Source: Biomphalaria glabrata (lineage: Eukaryota > Mollusca > Gastropoda > Planorbidae). Taken from it: a stretch of DNA of 64,000 nucleotides. The stretch spans positions 1,752,001-1,816,000 of the forward strand of contig NC_074716.1 in assembly GCF_947242115.1 (NCBI RefSeq). The letters are read 5' to 3'. Of this stretch, positions 1-13,600 are shown in pieces (position 1 is the stretch's first letter; every line of letters begins with the position of its first letter). The position numbers and the translations under genes were made by a program. The notes beneath the pieces are model-generated. The model ran no database searches, had not been told where the DNA came from, and saw only the letters and a list, made by a program, of their open reading frames with translations.

Positions 1-237
1 TACTTTACTTTTAAGTCTTCTATCCTGAAGGCTTTCTAAATTTAGTGATTTTACTAAAGGTGTTACTCTAGTCAAATGTGAATATTCGTTTGTTATGAAT
101 TTCACTGCTCTATTTTGTGTCTGTTCCAGTTTCTCTTGAGTTGAGGGGATCCCAAACAGAGGATGCATATTCTATTATTGGCCTAACCAAGTTTAAATAA
201 CATTTTAGTTTTATGTTCTTATTTGATTTATAGAGAG
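1..237 (-). mobile_element. LINE family A fragment (RT C-terminal region)
   Basis: On the minus strand this matches the RT thumb region of the longer copy at 41255-41985: ESLQDRRLKSKVA, RFITNE, SVWDP-type blocks upstream of a Lys-rich strand. It is truncated at the window edge and frame-broken. The clade looks CR1/L2-like from the RT motifs. Confidence 0.6.
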
Positions 238-407
238 CCAATATGGAGAGACTGTGCCTAAGATAGATGTTGTTTTGTGTACCTGTGATGTCGTGTACAT
301 AAACGTCTAGGTCTCGTTGAGTTGCCTCCCTTAAGTTATTACACTATGTTTGAGAGAACTACGCACAAGAAAGTTTTTCTGGTTAGTTTTAATTTTTTTT
401 GCAGGAG

Positions 408-545
408 TTTCGGCAGAATTGAAGTCATTGGTTAACACGCACGACTAGATTGACCTAGGAACACGAGTAGGACGTAATCATCTTCTTTTTTTTTGAAGTA
501 ACGTCTGCATTTTATAAGATAAGAGAGTATGCAGATAATAGCAAG
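408..545 (+). mobile_element. LINE family A 3' end
   Basis: Contains the family 3' signature (GTAGGACGTAATCATCTTC, then GAAGTAACGTCTG and ATAAGATAAG tail) in plus orientation, opposite to the fragment at 1-237. Coding is decayed. Confidence 0.6.
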
Positions 546-572
546 CCAGGAGAATGGTTAGAACACTTAACG

Positions 573-917
573 CAGAGGCGTAGTGATATTACCCCCACGG
601 GGGCGCCACACCCACACAGGCGCCCAAAAAAATATTGTAGGTAGATATTCTAGTTAGGTAATACATTCTAAGGTTATTTGTATTATACTATTATGAAATA
701 CTTTTTTATTTATAAGCCTGTATTTCTATATATATATAGTTCGTCCATCGTGGCTCGATGATGACCACTTTGTCATCCAGGGGGGGGCTGAGGGCTTTGC
801 ACTGGGGTTTTATGCCTCCTCGTGTGGCTGGTTCTATATGATGTTCATGACAATTGGGGAGGAGGGCGCCAATAAAGTACCTCGCCCCGGGTGAACGTTT
901 TACTCACTACGCCTCTG
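573..917. mobile_element. hAT-like MITE
   Basis: 345 bp flanked by inverted termini CAGAGGCGTAGTGA and TCACTACGCCTCTG. Flanking octamers are only partly alike, so the 8-bp duplication is eroded. No coding. Confidence 0.5.
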
Positions 918-1644
918 ACATTAAGGTACATTTTTTTTTTTATTTTCGGAAAAAAAAAAGGGGGGGGGGGGTAATTTTCTTACGGGTTAGTCGAGGTCAT
1001 GGATAACAGGTGGGACATACATGACTTATTAATGAGTGGTAAGCTCAAGAGAGCTGAGCTCATGTTGATGGAGGGAGTTATTTGGGCTGATTATATGCAG
1101 TTGTGGTCAATTAACCAATGCCATTTGATTGATAAAGTGTATTTAAAAAAAAGTGGTTTGTAGTGGTAGCGCATCAAAATACCATTGTGCCCGGGTTCAA
1201 GAGAATGATCATGCCCCCAGCCCTCCCCTCCTAGGTTGAGTATGACATCCGATTGTATCAGTGCATTGACAAAAATAAATTCAAGCGCAGGTACAATCTT
1301 TATGACAGAAAAATAATTTAATATCGACTAATACAAAATGGTTACTGAGTAAAATTACGCAAAAATTTAACACCTGTTTTATATCTCAATATTTTTCCTT
1401 TTCAGTTGCTATTATACAACTTTTTACAGTTGCACTATCAATCATAATTACTAGGCTACTAGTTTATAAAAAAAAAATGCTAAGGGAAGTAATTCTTATT
1501 AACACTCATGAACACAAATACCACGAGTTGAAAGCTCAAATATTTACATAAACATCATGGAACAACAATTTAATTTACGTAACATCCCATTCGTTCTCAG
1601 TCAAGACTCGGATCCAACGTCATAATGAGCGGCTATTGCTTCAT
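918..1644. other. Non-coding 3' flank of the cysteine-rich gene
   Basis: Contains poly-A/poly-G runs (948-970), a weak tRNA-like patch with a GGGTTCAAG box (1160-1205), and on the minus strand an ATTAAA at 1569-1574, about 70 bp after the stop. That could be the polyadenylation signal of the module gene. No gene seen. Confidence 0.3.
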
Positions 1645-4600
1645 TCAACAGACTTTCCTGTCCTCGGCAGACGTCAAACAGTTGTACGTCCCGTCGTCAT
1701 GGCAGACACACGTCCTCTCACGGCAGTTCTCGGTCAGTGGGAAAACTCGTGTCAGAAATGTTCTGTTCCCAACTGTACAGCCTGTCAAAAAAAATTAAAG
1801 TGTCTTTAAGACAATTGGTCAGAGCAAATTATATATAGGGGAAATAATGACCATTCCAAATATCATCATTCAAAAAAAAAAAATAATAAAGACATTTCTT
1901 CGGCCTAAATTATTTGTTTGATAAATCATTAAGTTTATAAATTGATTTGAATTTTTTTTGTTCATATTTCTTTAAAGTTGTTTGAAGTTTTGTCCTTTTC
2001 TTAAAGATATTGTTTCAACACTTTACCCAACACCATTGAGAACAATACATAAGCAAATTGTTCAATCCCATTATCAACATATAGGCCTAGCTTATAAGTA
2101 TAAGAAGAAGAAAGCTGTGCTATCCGATAGCCCCAAAACTAATGCATTCTCGTGCACACAATGTTGTAAGGTTTGCCGCATCAGAATCCGACTTGTTTAT
2201 TCACAGAATTGTGTCCGGATAGAAGAAAAACAACAACACCTGTAATTCATATAGTAGTATACACTGTCTTTTGAGACAGGAACCAAATACATATATATAG
2301 TAGTATACACTGTCTTTTGAGACAGGAACCAAATACATATATATATATAGAAGTATACACTGTCTTTTGAGACAGGAACCAAATACATATATATAGTAGT
2401 ATACACTGTCTTTTGAGACAGGAACCAAATACATATATATAGTAGTATACACTGTCTTTTGAGACAGGAACCAAATACATATATATAGTAGTATACACTG
2501 TCTTTTGAGACAGGAACCAAATACATATATATAGTAGTATACACTGTCTTTTGAGACAGGAACCAAATACATATATATAGTAGTATACACTGTCTTTTGA
2601 GACAGGAACCAAATACATATATATAGTAGTATACACTGTCTTTTGAGACAGGAACCAAATACATATATATATAGTAGTATACACTGTCTTTTGAGACAGC
2701 AACCAAATACATATATATATAGTAGTATACACTGTCTTTTGAGACAGGAACCAAATACATATATATAGTAGTATACATAGTCTTTTGAGACAGGAACCAA
2801 ATACATATATATATATATAGTAGTATACACTGTCTTTTGAGACAAGAACCAAATACATATATATAGTAGTATACATAGTCTTTTGAGACAGGAACCAAAT
2901 ACATATATATATAGTAGTATACACTGTCTTTTGAGACAGGAACCAAATACATATATATAGTAGTATACATAGTCTTTTGAGACAGGAACCAAATACATAT
3001 ATATATATATATATATAGTAGTATACACTGTCTTTTGAGACAAGAACCAAATACATATATATATATATATAGTAGTATACACTGTCTTTTGAGACAAGAA
3101 CCAAATACATATATAAAGTAGTATACATAGTCTTTTGAGACAGGAACCAAATACATATATATATATATATATATATATAGTAGTATACACTGTCTTTTGA
3201 GACAGGAACCAAATACATATATATAGTAGTATACACTGTCTTTTGAGACAGGAACCAAATACATATATATAGTAGTATATACTGTCTTTTGAGACAGGAA
3301 CCAAATACATATATATAGTAGTATACACTGTCTTTTGAGACAGGAACCAAATACATATATATAGTAGTATACACTGTCTTTTGAGACAGGAACCAAATAC
3401 ATATATATAGTAGTATACACTGTCTTTTGAGACAGGAACCAAAAACATATATATAGTAGTATACACTGTCTTTTGAGACAGGAACCAAATACATATATAT
3501 AGTAGTATACACTGTCTTTTGAGACAGGAACCAAATACATATATATATATAGTAGTATACACTGTCTTTTGAGACAGGAATCAAATACATATATAACATA
3601 AATTCGAGGCCGTGCTTCAAACCTGTTCGCTCACCTCCCCTTCCGTCAGGCTGCAGGTCTGGACTAGGACATAATTATCTTCATTTAAAAAAAAAATAAT
3701 TCAATGTGATTGTCATAAATTTAGTTTCATGAAAAGATTGAGACAGATTGAAGTCCAACAAGGATATAGATCTATATCAAGACTGGATAAAAAGATGGAT
3801 TTTAACAAAACAACGGGTAAATGTAGGCCCGGTAAAAGATAAAGATATAGTGGTGTCCAGTGAAAGATAAAGATATATTGATGTCAAGTGAAAGATAAAG
3901 ATATATTGGTTTCCAGTCAAAGATAAGGTAAAGATATATTGGTGTCCAGTAAAAGATAAGGTAAAGATATATTGGTGTCCAGTAAAAGATAAAGATATAC
4001 TGGTGTCCAGTAAATGATGAAAATATATTGGTGTCTAGTGAAAGTAAAACATATATTCGATGAATCGGTAACTTTCTTATTGACATTAGTATCGTCTGCA
4101 AAAGAAGTTAGAAGTGCTCACCTTTTCTTTCATTCATTGGCTTCTTGTCCGGTAAAAAACAAGTGTTGACAGAGGAGCTTTGAGGACACGACGGAGTACC
4201 GTTACACAGACAGTTGCATACTGTCTCGTAGCATCCCAGTTGTCGAATGAAGGTCGACAGGGGCGCGACTTTCTGCCCGTCCACGTCACACTGTTTGCAT
4301 CCTGGGAAACTGGCCTCATTGATGAACTCGCTCCTGGCAATGGCCAGAACCGTGGACTGAAGACGCGGGCTTGGCGGTGCGTCACCGACACTGACTCTAG
4401 CCGAAGCTGAGGAGGAAGACGATTGGGCCAGTGAAGACCTCGAGTCCACTGCGCGCGCTGAGCAAGTATTGCGGGCAGTCTCCGCGGGGCAGACAAACGA
4501 TCCGTTGCAGAAACAATGGCAACTGTACTGGTAACAGCCAGCGTTCCATTGGAAATCGTTTTCAGAGGTGAATACTTCGTCCTGAATCCTACAGTCCCGA

Positions 4601-7600
4601 CAACGACTCTTGGCTTTCTCAGCTGCCTCCGCTTTACAAATGTCAACTATCTCGTCATTCGGGCATGACCACGAGCTATCGCAGTGACAATCGCAGACTC
4701 TTTGAAGGCAGCCATCTCTGTGGACAAATTTGGAATTCGGTGGATAAGTCTCACCTTGAACTTTGCACTGGAAACAATTGCTTTCTTTAGTTGATTTGAC
4801 ATTGTCATTATTATCGGATTGTCTTAGTTCTCCAAGCGCCTGGTAGCTTCGTCTTTCCACCCCTTGGTCTGCAGCATACGGATCTTCACGTGCAGTCAAC
4901 GGGTCAAGCTCTCTTCCCCTCCTGGGCTCCTGGGGGCATATGTTAACAGGCTGTTGCTGGGGACAGGACCAATGGCCACTACAACTACAAGAGCATTGGT
5001 ATTCGTTGCAGCCTTCCAGGAGGGTGAATCGGGCATTTCCGGGATATTCCGTTCCCTTCACGTTGCACGTCCTGCATCCCGACTCGTGTGGATTGGTGCG
5101 AGCTTCATAGCCCGTTGAACATGTCAATGACTGAACCCCTGAGCACTTCCAAGACCCGCCGCATGCGCAGTAGCAATTAAATTCGGTGCAATCTTTGACA
5201 AACGAGAATGTGGCATTACCAGCTCTCTGAATGCCTTCAATGAAACAACCAGAACATTCTCTACCTGGTCTATATCCAGGAATAGGAACTAGAGCAAACC
5301 CGCTGTCGCCATTTCCACCACTGCCGCAGTTTGTGCAGGAACTTGTGTATAGGACGTTCCCTGTCTGGCTGATGAATCCCGGAGGTAACATGGGCAAGTA
5401 TCCAGGGAACATAGCAGATTGGGGAGACTCTGGTGTGCATGGATCGATGGGAGAGGATTTATGGCATTCATGGGTTCCGTCACACTTGCATTGGCACTCT
5501 TTCTCGAAGCATCCGTCCCTGACTGTAAAGCCTCTGTTGCCTGGAAATACCAAGCCTTTGAAGACGCAGTTACCGCAAGACGACTGTTTTTTCTCAGAAG
5601 TGCAAGTGTTGTCAGAGGTCAGCCTGCACCGGTAGTTACCATTGCATAAACATGTGCACTTGTAGATGACGCACTCTCGGTGCATATCAAAAAGGGCGCC
5701 AGCACGATAAGTCTTCGAATCAACCTCACAATTCTGGCACTGGCTTCTATCCTCGCTTTCTTCCCTGGTGTACGAGTGAGAGACTGAGTAGGAGGAGCTT
5801 CTTTGCGGTGAAGCGCCGGAAGTGACGACGGTTGACCTGGAATCTAGCTGACCGTGTCTATCATACGGGCTGGCTTCCGGTGCCTCCACTGGTCTATACT
5901 TGGCGTCTATTTGTACGGCGTATCCTCCCCCGGTTCTATCATCTGTACTTTTAACGTATGACGAGTCTTTTCCGTCCACGTAGACCCAGGCTGATGAATC
6001 AATCTCTACAGTGTTCTTTCTTGACGGGTTGACATTTCTGTCTCTTTGCGAGGCACCGCCAAAACATGTGTCCGTTTCCTCCTCGCATTGCCATGATCCA
6101 TTACAGTTGCATAAACAGTTGCGGTAATGAATGCAGCCTCGGGCGAAAGAAAAAGGCACATTTTGTCGAATGACTTTCCCCTCTACGACACACTGTCTGC
6201 AGTTGCTGAACTCAGCGGGTCTTGGTGTGGTCTCAGCGTACAGGGCTCTCTCTCTCTGTTGTGATCGGATGTCTGTCTCCGTGTTGGAAACCCCGCTTTG
6301 AACTGAATGGCCAGAAGCATCAATAGACGAAGAGATACTCTGCCTAGGCTGCACATTGCTGGCGCTAAATTTGAGAGTTTTGGATGAGTCGTCCGTAGAG
6401 GCGCAAATGTTGACAGGTCTCTTGTGGTCACAAGACCAGCGTCCATTGCATGCACAGGTGCAATCAAACTGATTACAGCGGCGTGTAAACTTAAAGGCCG
6501 AGTTCCCGGGATAAACTTCGGTCCCGATCTTGCAAGGTTTGCACTGCGTGGCCGCGGAGGCTCTGTTGCAAATGTCACGTGTTTTTGAGGCAGGGCATGC
6601 CCAGCTGCCATCGCAGTTGCACGTACACTCGTATCTATTACAACTTCTTTCTAAGTAAAAAGTGGAGTTGCCGTTGAACTGCTCAGACTCTGATATTTTA
6701 CATGTCCTGCAAGTAGGCCTCCCAACGTCTCCCTCAGCTTTACAAACCCTCCTGGTATGTTTACCTGGACAGTTATAGCTTCCGTCACAGTTGCATCGAC
6801 ATTTGTAATGCATACAGTTCTTGACCATTTCAAAGTTGGAATTTCCTGGGTAAAACTCATTCTCAGAGATGACACAAGAGCGACAACCACCTGGGACTTC
6901 CCCTTTACAAATATCCCTTGCGTCTTCTCCAGGGCAACTCCAGCTGCCATCACACTTACACTTACAGCGATAGTTGATGCAACCTTTTCTCAAGTCAAAA
7001 ACTGAATTGGCAGCGTGGCGTTCAGACTCTGATACCCTACAGACTCGGCAGCCTCCAGGAACCTCTCCCAAGCAAACATCCCTCGCCAACTCCGAGGGAC
7101 AGCTCCAGCTACCATCGCAGTTACACCTACAGCTAAAATTAATGCAGTCTTTCCTGAGGTTGAAACTTGTCTCCCCTTTGTAGTATTCCGAGTCGGAGAC
7201 GACGCAGCTTCTGCAGCCCCCGAGTGTCTCCCCACGACACACATTTCTAGCATCTTTACCTGGACACGAGTAGCTTCCATCACAGTTGCATCGACATTTA
7301 TAGTGTAGGCAGTCCTTACGTAACACAAAATCGGTCTCCCCGATGTATTCTTCCGAACCAACTATACATTTATTGCAGTTATCATTGACACCTACAGGGC
7401 AGGTGTTTCTCACGGTGTTTCCTGGACATGACCAGCTTCCGTTACAGAAACAATTACACGTGTATTCTAAACAGCCGGTTTTATGGGTGAAGACTGTGTC
7501 GTTCTGAACTTTCCTGCCTTTTACATCGCACTGAAGGCATTTGTCGGTACACACCCATCTGCTTTTCTGGGCGGGGCAGTTCCAACTTCCGTTACAGAAG

Positions 7601-10600
7601 CAGTCACAGCTGTACTGGATGCAGTCTTGTGTGAACTGAAACTTGCTGTTAGGCTGGTAGACGTTGCCATCACTGGCCTGGCACATGGAACATGAGCGGT
7701 CAGCATTATTGTTGAAACAAATGTTCTGGGCCCGTTGAGCAGGGCACTGCCAGCTCCCGTCACAATGGCAGCGACAGTCTCTGTAGTGAAGGCATTCCTC
7801 CGTCAGATTGAAGTACGAGTTCCCCTTCACGATTTTGCCTTTGGCTTGACAACTTCGACAGTTGGACTCTCCTTCTACTTGGGTTGAGCCTTGACAAATA
7901 TTTCTCGCATACTGCGGGGGACACTGCCACGAGCCGTCGCACCGACAGAAACAGTGTTTGTATTCTTTGCAGCCGTCTCGGAGATCAAAATATTCGTTGC
8001 CTTTCACCAGCTTATTTTTGGCATTGCACATCTGGCATTGGTTGCTTGCTGTTGGCCTCGGGGTGGTTTCAGTCCTCGCTTCTGCTGTGCAGATGTTGAT
8101 GGCGGACGAAGAAGGGCACTGCCAGGAACCGTCACACCTGCACACACAGTTTCGGTAATTTACGCAACCACTGGTAACTTCAAATTTACTGTTGCCCCTA
8201 AATCTTTGGCCGTACACGCTGCATGTGCTGCACTGGGCTGCTGGTTGCCTTGGGGCAACCGTGGTCGGCTGCCTGGTTGGAGCTTGTGAGCTGCAAGTGT
8301 ATCTAGCAGAGTTCTCTGGGCAGATCCACGAACCGTTACAATAGCAAATGCAGTTTCTGTAGTCATAGCAACCTTGCTTGACATTAAAGTAGTCGTTGCC
8401 AGGGAATGTCATGCCGTATACCTCGCAGGTTTTACATGCAACTTCTGTAGGCTCACATACATTCTTCGCTGCATTGGGTGGACACGCCCATGAACCATCA
8501 CAGTTGCAAATACAGTTTCTGTATTCCGTACAACCATCCTTGTAATCAAAATAATCATTGTCGGGAAACTCTTGACCTTTGACATTACATTTTTTGCATG
8601 AATTCGATGCAGGTCGTTTATTCTCCTCCTTGCAGATATTTTTAGCACCTGAATCTGGACAGTTCCATGAACCATCGCAGTTGCAGATGCAGCTTTTATA
8701 TTCAATACAGCCTTCAGTGAATTCAAATGGTCTATTTCCTGGATACTGCTTGCCCCTTACTTCACATTTTCGACACCTATCTTCAGATGCTGAGGAGTCT
8801 GTAGCTTCTCTGGCGCAGATATTTTTAGCACCTGAATCTGGACAGTTCCATGAACCATCGCAGTTGCAGATGCAGTTTTTATATTCAATACAGCCTTCAG
8901 TGAATTCAAATGGTTTATTTCCTGGATACTGCTTGCCCCTTACCTCACATCTTCGACACCTATCTTCAGATGCTGAGGAGTCTGTAGCTTCTCTGGCGCA
9001 GATATTTTTAGCACCCGAATCTGGACAGTTCCATGAACCATCGCAGTTGCAGATGCAGTTTTTATATTCAATACAGCCATCAGTGAATTCAAATGGTCTA
9101 TTTCCTGGATACTGCTTGCCCCTTACTTCGCATTTTCGACACCTATCTTCAGATGCTGAGGAGTCTGTAGCTTCTCTGGCGCAGATATTTTTAGCACCCG
9201 AATCTGGACAGTTCCATGAACCATCGCAGTTGCAGATGCAGTTTTTATATTCAATACAGCCATCAGTGAATTCAAATGGTCTATTTCCTGGATACTGCTT
9301 GCCCCTTACTTCACATTTTCGACACCTATCTTCAGATGCTGAGGAGTCTGTAGCTTCTCTGGCGCAGATATTTTTAGCATCCGAATCTGGACAGTTCCAT
9401 GAACCATCGCAGTTGCAGATGCAGTTTTTATATTCAATACAGCCTTCAGTGAATTCAAATGGTCTATTTCCTGGATACTGCTTGCCCCTTACTTCACATT
9501 TTCGACACCTATCTTCAGATGCTGAGGAGTCTGTAGCTTCTCTGGCGCAGATATTTTTAGCACCTGAATCTGGACAGTTCCATGAACCATCGCAATTGCA
9601 GATGCAGTTTTTATATTCAATACAGCCATCAGTGAATTCAAATGGTTTATTTCCTGGATACTGCTTGCCTTTGACATCGCAAGTTCTACAGCTGGGACTG
9701 CTGTCGGATTCACCAATAGTGCTATCTCTTTCGCAAACTCTTCTGGCCCCTGACTCTGGACAAGTCCATGATCCATCACAGTTGCATTGGCAGTTTTTGT
9801 AATGAATACAGTTGCTGGTCATCTCAAAGGCCGAGTTTCCCTCGAATGTTTTCCCTTTCACTGAGCAACTTCTGCAGTCAGATGGCTGCTTGGTTTCCTC
9901 GTTATCTTCGCATACATTCTCCGAATATTTCTGAGGACAGTTCCAGGTGCCGTTGCAATGACAAAAACAATACTTAAACCTCCAACATTCTTCTTCCAGT
10001 TGGAAATAACTGTTGCCTCGAAATTCCTTTTCTTTAATCTTGCAACCATAGCAGTCTGACCGCTGTCTATCTTCTGGTCTTCTGGACTCAACTGAAAGTC
10101 TTCTGGACTCATCTTCTCTCTCCGTGTTGCTGCCTGCGGAATTTCCATCATTGCATGTGTTCCTAGCCCTAGAAGCGGGGCACACCCAAGTTCCATTACA
10201 GTAGCAGACGCATCGATCGTAGGTGACACAGCCGTCCACGTGTGTAAAAAAGCTATTGCCCAAATGCTTCTGGCCAGCCACCTGACAGGATTTACAACGC
10301 CCTTCTCTGGAAGAGTCTTCAGACGACGCTTCAGTGTTCCCATTGTTTTTATTTGGATCGCAAGTGTTTAAAGTATGCTGGGCTGGACACTCCCAGGTAC
10401 CATTACAATAACACAGACATCGATATCTGAAATATAGTACAAAGAACATTGTGGGTTTTTTTTTTGGTATCGTTCTTAATTTATATCGATATTAGATATC
10501 GATGTTACTATTTAACATATCTAACTCTTGTAATGAAAGAATTTGTAAAAACGATACATCGATTATATGCGTCTTCAACTGATGTAAATCAGTGTCATCA

Positions 10601-13600
10601 AAGCTAGATCTATCTTCTGAACTATGCATAATGTGTTACAATCAAGTAGGTAAATGACTGAGGTATGAATCAACAGAAGTGCACAAAGTAACTACACTAA
10701 CTACACACGTTGACCTACTTAAAACATCCTTCTTGGTACTGGAACCTGGAATGCCCTTCATGTGTTTCACCATTAACTATACAACTATTGCAACCTGTCG
10801 AAAGTGAACAGTACTGATTATAACATTCTGCAGTAACCTAGGTACACAGACAATCTAATACTTTCTTGTTGATCCTATTAGGAAATGATTACATTACACA
10901 TACACAGACACTCTAAGACTAAGACTTCCTTGTTGATCCTATTAGGAAATGATTACATTGCACGTACACAGACAATCTAAGACTTCCTGGTTGATCCTAT
11001 TAGGAAATGATTACATTACACATACACAGACAATCTACGACTAAGACTTCCTTGTGGATCCTATTAGGAAATGATTAAAATGTTTGTTTGTAAAATGTTT
11101 TACATGTTTCGGATGTTCCTTTAGAGGTGAAGATAGTTACTTCCTACTCCAAACCTCCGGCATGACGACGGGGGATGGGAGCGGGCAGGGTTTGAACCCG
11201 AGACCATCGATGAGTCCGAACGACAGACCAGCGCGCAAACCGCACGACCAGGCAGCCATGATTACATTACATACACAAACAATCTAATACTTCCTTGTTG
11301 ATCCTATTAGGAAATGATTACATTACACTGACTTATTTCCAACAACAGATACAACACTACAACACACATAGAAGGGGCTGAATGGTAAAGCGATTAGCTT
11401 TCAAACCTAGGGGTATGGACCTCTCGCGTTCGAATCTCCGCGGGGATGTAATTTTGAATTTCCTTATTTTTATGACTCTTCTGGATTCACCCAATTATAA
11501 TGGGAAACAGACATTAGTTAGGGAAAGTAAAGGAGGTTGGTCATTGAGCTAGTCACATGACACCCTCGTAAACCATTGGCCAAAGAAACATGACCTTTAA
11601 ATCATTTACCCTATAGATCGTAAGGTCTGAAAGCGGTATTTTTTTTTTTTAACTTCTTGATAACACACAGGCCTACATCTTGATCTAATTGTCTGCACAG
11701 GACAAGAGCGACTTCCAAAATTGGCAGACTGATTAACAAAAACACAGGAATGAACCAAGTAAATCAGCGGTTCTCAACCTGTGGGTCGCGAACCCCTTGG
11801 GGGTCGATTGACGATTTGCCAGGGGTCGCCTAAGACCATCGAAAATAAGGATTGTTATTGTTTATTTTTCTATTGCTGTATGTGTATGTGTGTGTGTGCG
11901 GGGGTCGCGGAAGAGTGGGGGATTGTAAAAAAGGGGTCGCCGAGCATAAAAGGTTGAGAACCGCTGAAGTAAATGATTTCACCTACCCCGCTAGTTCAAA
12001 TGTACACATGTGCCAGTCACATGGCGCCCTAGCGCCCCACACAAATTTAATAACCGCGACCTTGGTTTCAACACTTAACACATTGCTTCCAGATGTGACA
12101 TTAATTCACTAACGCATGGCATTTACATCTACACCCTAATAACGCCCAAAATATGACTTCTTAAAAAACGGCAGGATTAGCGCGTGTTATAGATTCAAGG
12201 CTGGGCCAATGATTGACTGCGTTATATCCCCATGCTGTAATGGGCAAATGCTACACATAAAGTAGATATTTGAGCTAAATATTCCAATTTCTGGAAATAT
12301 CTTCATTAAATTTAACAAATGCCATTATCTTTCTTATATAATACAGACGTTACTTCAAAAAAAGAAGATGATTACGTCCTACGCGTCATGCATATTAACC
12401 AATGACTTAAATTCTGCCAAGTCACCGGTTTTCCTGGCTAGCTCAGGCAACCATATTCCATGCTCTAATAGCGCTAGGGAAGAACGAGCATTACAACACA
12501 ATGCAAGGGTCAGAACACAGTAAAACATGGATATCACTTTGCCATAAAAAAAAACAACCCAGCAAACAAACACGGTTTAAGTTTTAAAAGCGAATTGTTT
12601 GGCTTGAACTAAAAGCAGTGGCGTTGGAAACGATTTTGGTTGACCGGGGGGGGGGGGGGGCTTGGGCTCTTTAGGGGCCCCTGCATTTTGACATTCGACA
12701 TCATGACATGAGATAATGTACTTAATAAATATATACGTCTAATGTGTGGAATACATGCAACATGGTCCCTAATTTACATAACAACATGAATAGCAAGATA
12801 ACATGGCATTGGCTTAACATTTAATGTAACACTCATTTGCGGGCCCACCTCAAGTGGGGGGCCCTAAGGGATTTTCACATTTGGACTCCCTTTCCCCCAC
12901 CCTAGCTACGCCACTGACTAAAGGAGGCGAATTTTTTCCCCTCCAAGATCTTTTACTAGCATTTATGAGACAAAATATTTAAAATAGCCTGAGATTTAGA
13001 GACCCCAGTAGAATCTACCTAAATCGATAATAGATCTATTTCAAATAGACTAGATTTACTGTTATTTTCTAGTCAAGAAGATTATGAATACGAGTAAAAT
13101 TGGATTTTACTTACGTCTGCTATTTGACTGGGCATGCGCAGAGTTGGCGTCTGAAATTAAAAGTTAGATAATTTGTTTTAAGTTTGCTGTTTTAAATCAG
13201 ACCAATATTTACATTATAGCTAACAATATAGGCTGTTAGGCTTGTCACAGATTATTCTATTTACACTTTAATCAGCTTTTCTGCATATCACACAAGCTGG
13301 TCTCTGTCTCACAACAACACACTTCCGGTCATTCGCGCAGAATGTAAAAATAGATTATACATACATACACACATTCATCCGTGACAAGGCTATTTGATGA
13401 AATATCTCAACAATAAATCAAGCACATAAAACATGACTATTATATTGTTGTAGCTCTGGTGGTGATGCGGATATGGGTAATCGTGTGTGTGTGTGTAGCC
13501 AACTGACACAAATTACACAGGTCAGCGCTAGACGAGCGGTCAACCGTGACGAGTGACGGACGACAGGGTGGACGTTTCGGAAAGAATCTGTGTACCCCAG

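Noticed and set aside
1150-1260. Possible additional tRNA-derived SINE
   Set aside because: Only a GGGTTCAAG box and a weak A-box-like patch; no tail or duplication, so kept out of the feature list as an element.
2197-3620. Three overlapping minus-strand ORFs of about 450 residues
   Set aside because: Period artefact of the 46-bp minisatellite, located inside an intron.
8579-9802. 407-residue plus-strand ORF
   Set aside because: Antisense shadow of the 183-bp coding repeat; the in-frame period keeps it open.
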